64,000 bases of DNA from Aquiflexum sp. TKW24L (GTDB taxonomy: Bacteria > Bacteroidota > Bacteroidia > Cytophagales > Cyclobacteriaceae). Shown one piece after another: positions 63,127 through 64,000 of the stretch. The notes beneath the pieces are model-generated. The model saw only the letters and a list, made by a program, of their open reading frames with translations. It was not told the DNA's origin and did no database searches. Made by a program: the position numbers and the translations under genes. Each line of letters starts with the position of its first letter. Within the stretch, counting starts at the first letter, position 1. Location of the stretch: the NCBI RefSeq assembly GCF_023502205.1, contig NZ_JAMFLG010000004.1, positions 143,481 to 207,480 on the forward strand, read 5' to 3'.

Positions 63127-63978
63127 TCACTTCCGCTTTCCATTATTCACTCCAAAACCAAACATTGGTAGAAAGCTTACTTGGCTTTCTTGGTAATATG
63201 ATTTTTCCAAATCTGCTACATACCCCAAACCAAGTTCTACATAGAATCTTGAAAAATGCCCTCTAAATACAATTCCTCCAAACAAGGATTTGTCAAAATT
63301 CCGGTTGACGTACAGATTATCTATCACCATTCCCATTTTTTTACTGAACTGAAGACTTGCTCCCAAATTGAAAAATGGTCTTTGAAAAAAGCCTTGATCA
63401 ACCTGATTACTATAATAATAGGTTGGAGCCTTGAAACTATCACCAAATCCAAACCCAAATGTCAAGTTATTTCTATCATTGCCTACCGTGTGGTTAGAAA
63501 ATACTCCATAAAAGGCCGACTCGGAATCCGGCCATTTACCTACGGTTGCTCCTAGGTTAAAATTATAATTCCCGCCAATTTTCCCAAAAGAATATCTAGG
63601 CGTAATCTGATACCCAAAATAGATCTCATTAGAGAAAATACCGGGTGCCCATAAAAAAGCTCCTGATGCAGTAAATCGATCTGTGATCCCAACATTGAAT
63701 TGATTGAACAAGAGGTAAATATTCTGATATTCAAACTGGCCTTTTTCCATAGATTTTCCTGTAGGGGTCAATAAGTTTCGATGTGAAAAGTGCCCCTTAA
63801 ACTGCACTGTGCTGTCCAGATCTTGTGGTTCATCTGTTTGGACAATTTTTATTTCTTTCAGTTCTTTTGATTGACTGACATATTTGGAACTATCAAATGG
63901 AATTAAGACAGGATTGCCGAGAACATTAATCCTTAAAATCAAATTGATCCAAATAATTAATATTAATATCCTTTTCAT
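63127..63978 (-). CDS. Exported beta-barrel-like protein, unknown
   Basis: A 283-residue protein with a signal peptide (residues 1-~22, ILIIWINLILRINVLGNP). A hydrophilic linker (KELKEIKIVQTDEPQDLDST) and about ten amphipathic strands follow: FEYQNIYLLFNQFNVGITDRF, GIFSNEIYFGYQITPRYSF, RNNLTFGFGFGDSF, RFYVELGLGYVAD. The pattern suggests an outer-membrane barrel. No family recognised. Own terminator downstream; the upstream side is cut by the window edge. Confidence 0.7.
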   Translation of the reverse strand: MKRILILIIWINLILRINVLGNPVLIPFDSSKYVSQSKELKEIKIVQTDEPQDLDSTVQFKGHFSHRNLLTPTGKSMEKGQFEYQNIYLLFNQFNVGITDRFTASGAFLWAPGIFSNEIYFGYQITPRYSFGKIGGNYNFNLGATVGKWPDSESAFYGVFSNHTVGNDRNNLTFGFGFGDSFKAPTYYYSNQVDQGFFQRPFFNLGASLQFSKKMGMVIDNLYVNRNFDKSLFGGIVFRGHFSRFYVELGLGYVADLEKSYYQESQVSFLPMFGFGVNNGKRK

Positions 63979-64000
63979 AACTAGTCTTCGTTGAATTTTA

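Overview
The window looks like chromosomal DNA of a Bacteroidota bacterium, most likely Cytophagales, family Cyclobacteriaceae (inference). Support comes from the gene types: ADOP-type FtsX permeases paired with a PadR regulator, a TamB-family protein divergent from tsaD, fused hisIE, a long PurF-like amidotransferase, many small beta-barrel proteins, a TATATTTG-type -7 promoter element, A-rich leaders in place of strong Shine-Dalgarno sites, and intergenic gaps full of short dispersed repeats. I see no rRNA, tRNA, CRISPR array, prophage or intact insertion sequence.

Layout. 0-8 kb: the 3' part of hutU, a 40-residue membrane ORF, an orphan HicB, the relic of a second FtsX permease, a PadR-permease pair, a membrane-bound LuxR-type regulator followed by a serine hydrolase, and a decayed ManD/RspA-type dehydratase. 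8-9.25 kb: a gene-free stretch with two copies of a ~253 bp repeat carrying REP-like hairpins. 9.25-16 kb: a sterol-desaturase-type hydroxylase, katG, a choloylglycine-hydrolase-family amidase and a GH13 enzyme with an altered region II. 16-24 kb: a single-chain restriction/methylation protein with a mosaic recognition region, two outer-membrane barrels, DUF202, CorA and a lipoprotein glycosidase-like protein. 24-27.4 kb: an OhrR-like MarR regulator and a gpx / Old Yellow Enzyme / DoxX operon behind a double palindromic operator. 27.5-30.5 kb: an M42 peptidase and the PurF-like enzyme.

30.8-35.4 kb: a sigma-54 signalling module. A NtrC-type activator faces a hybrid histidine kinase (REC plus Hpt). 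-24/-12 promoters lie in front of the kinase gene and upstream of a small PepSY-like secreted protein gene. 35.4-47.4 kb: HNH protein, smpB, tsaD, tamB-like, photolyase, DUF2027-Smr protein, a helical unknown, bestrophin and GNAT. 47.4-59 kb, all on the minus strand: hisIE, hisF, glutamate dehydrogenase, a lipoprotein serine hydrolase, a MacAB-like ABC exporter, an SDR and an S9 peptidase. Repeat arrays are inserted between genes that would normally be contiguous. 59-64 kb: a baeRF3-type protein, a DinB-fold relic, YceI, a di-heme cytochrome and an outer-membrane protein.

The strongest observations are the sigma-54 module, the operator pair at gpx, the mosaic restriction enzyme, several decayed genes, and repeat modules placed directly against start codons and terminators. 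No clearly new defence or biosynthetic system was seen.
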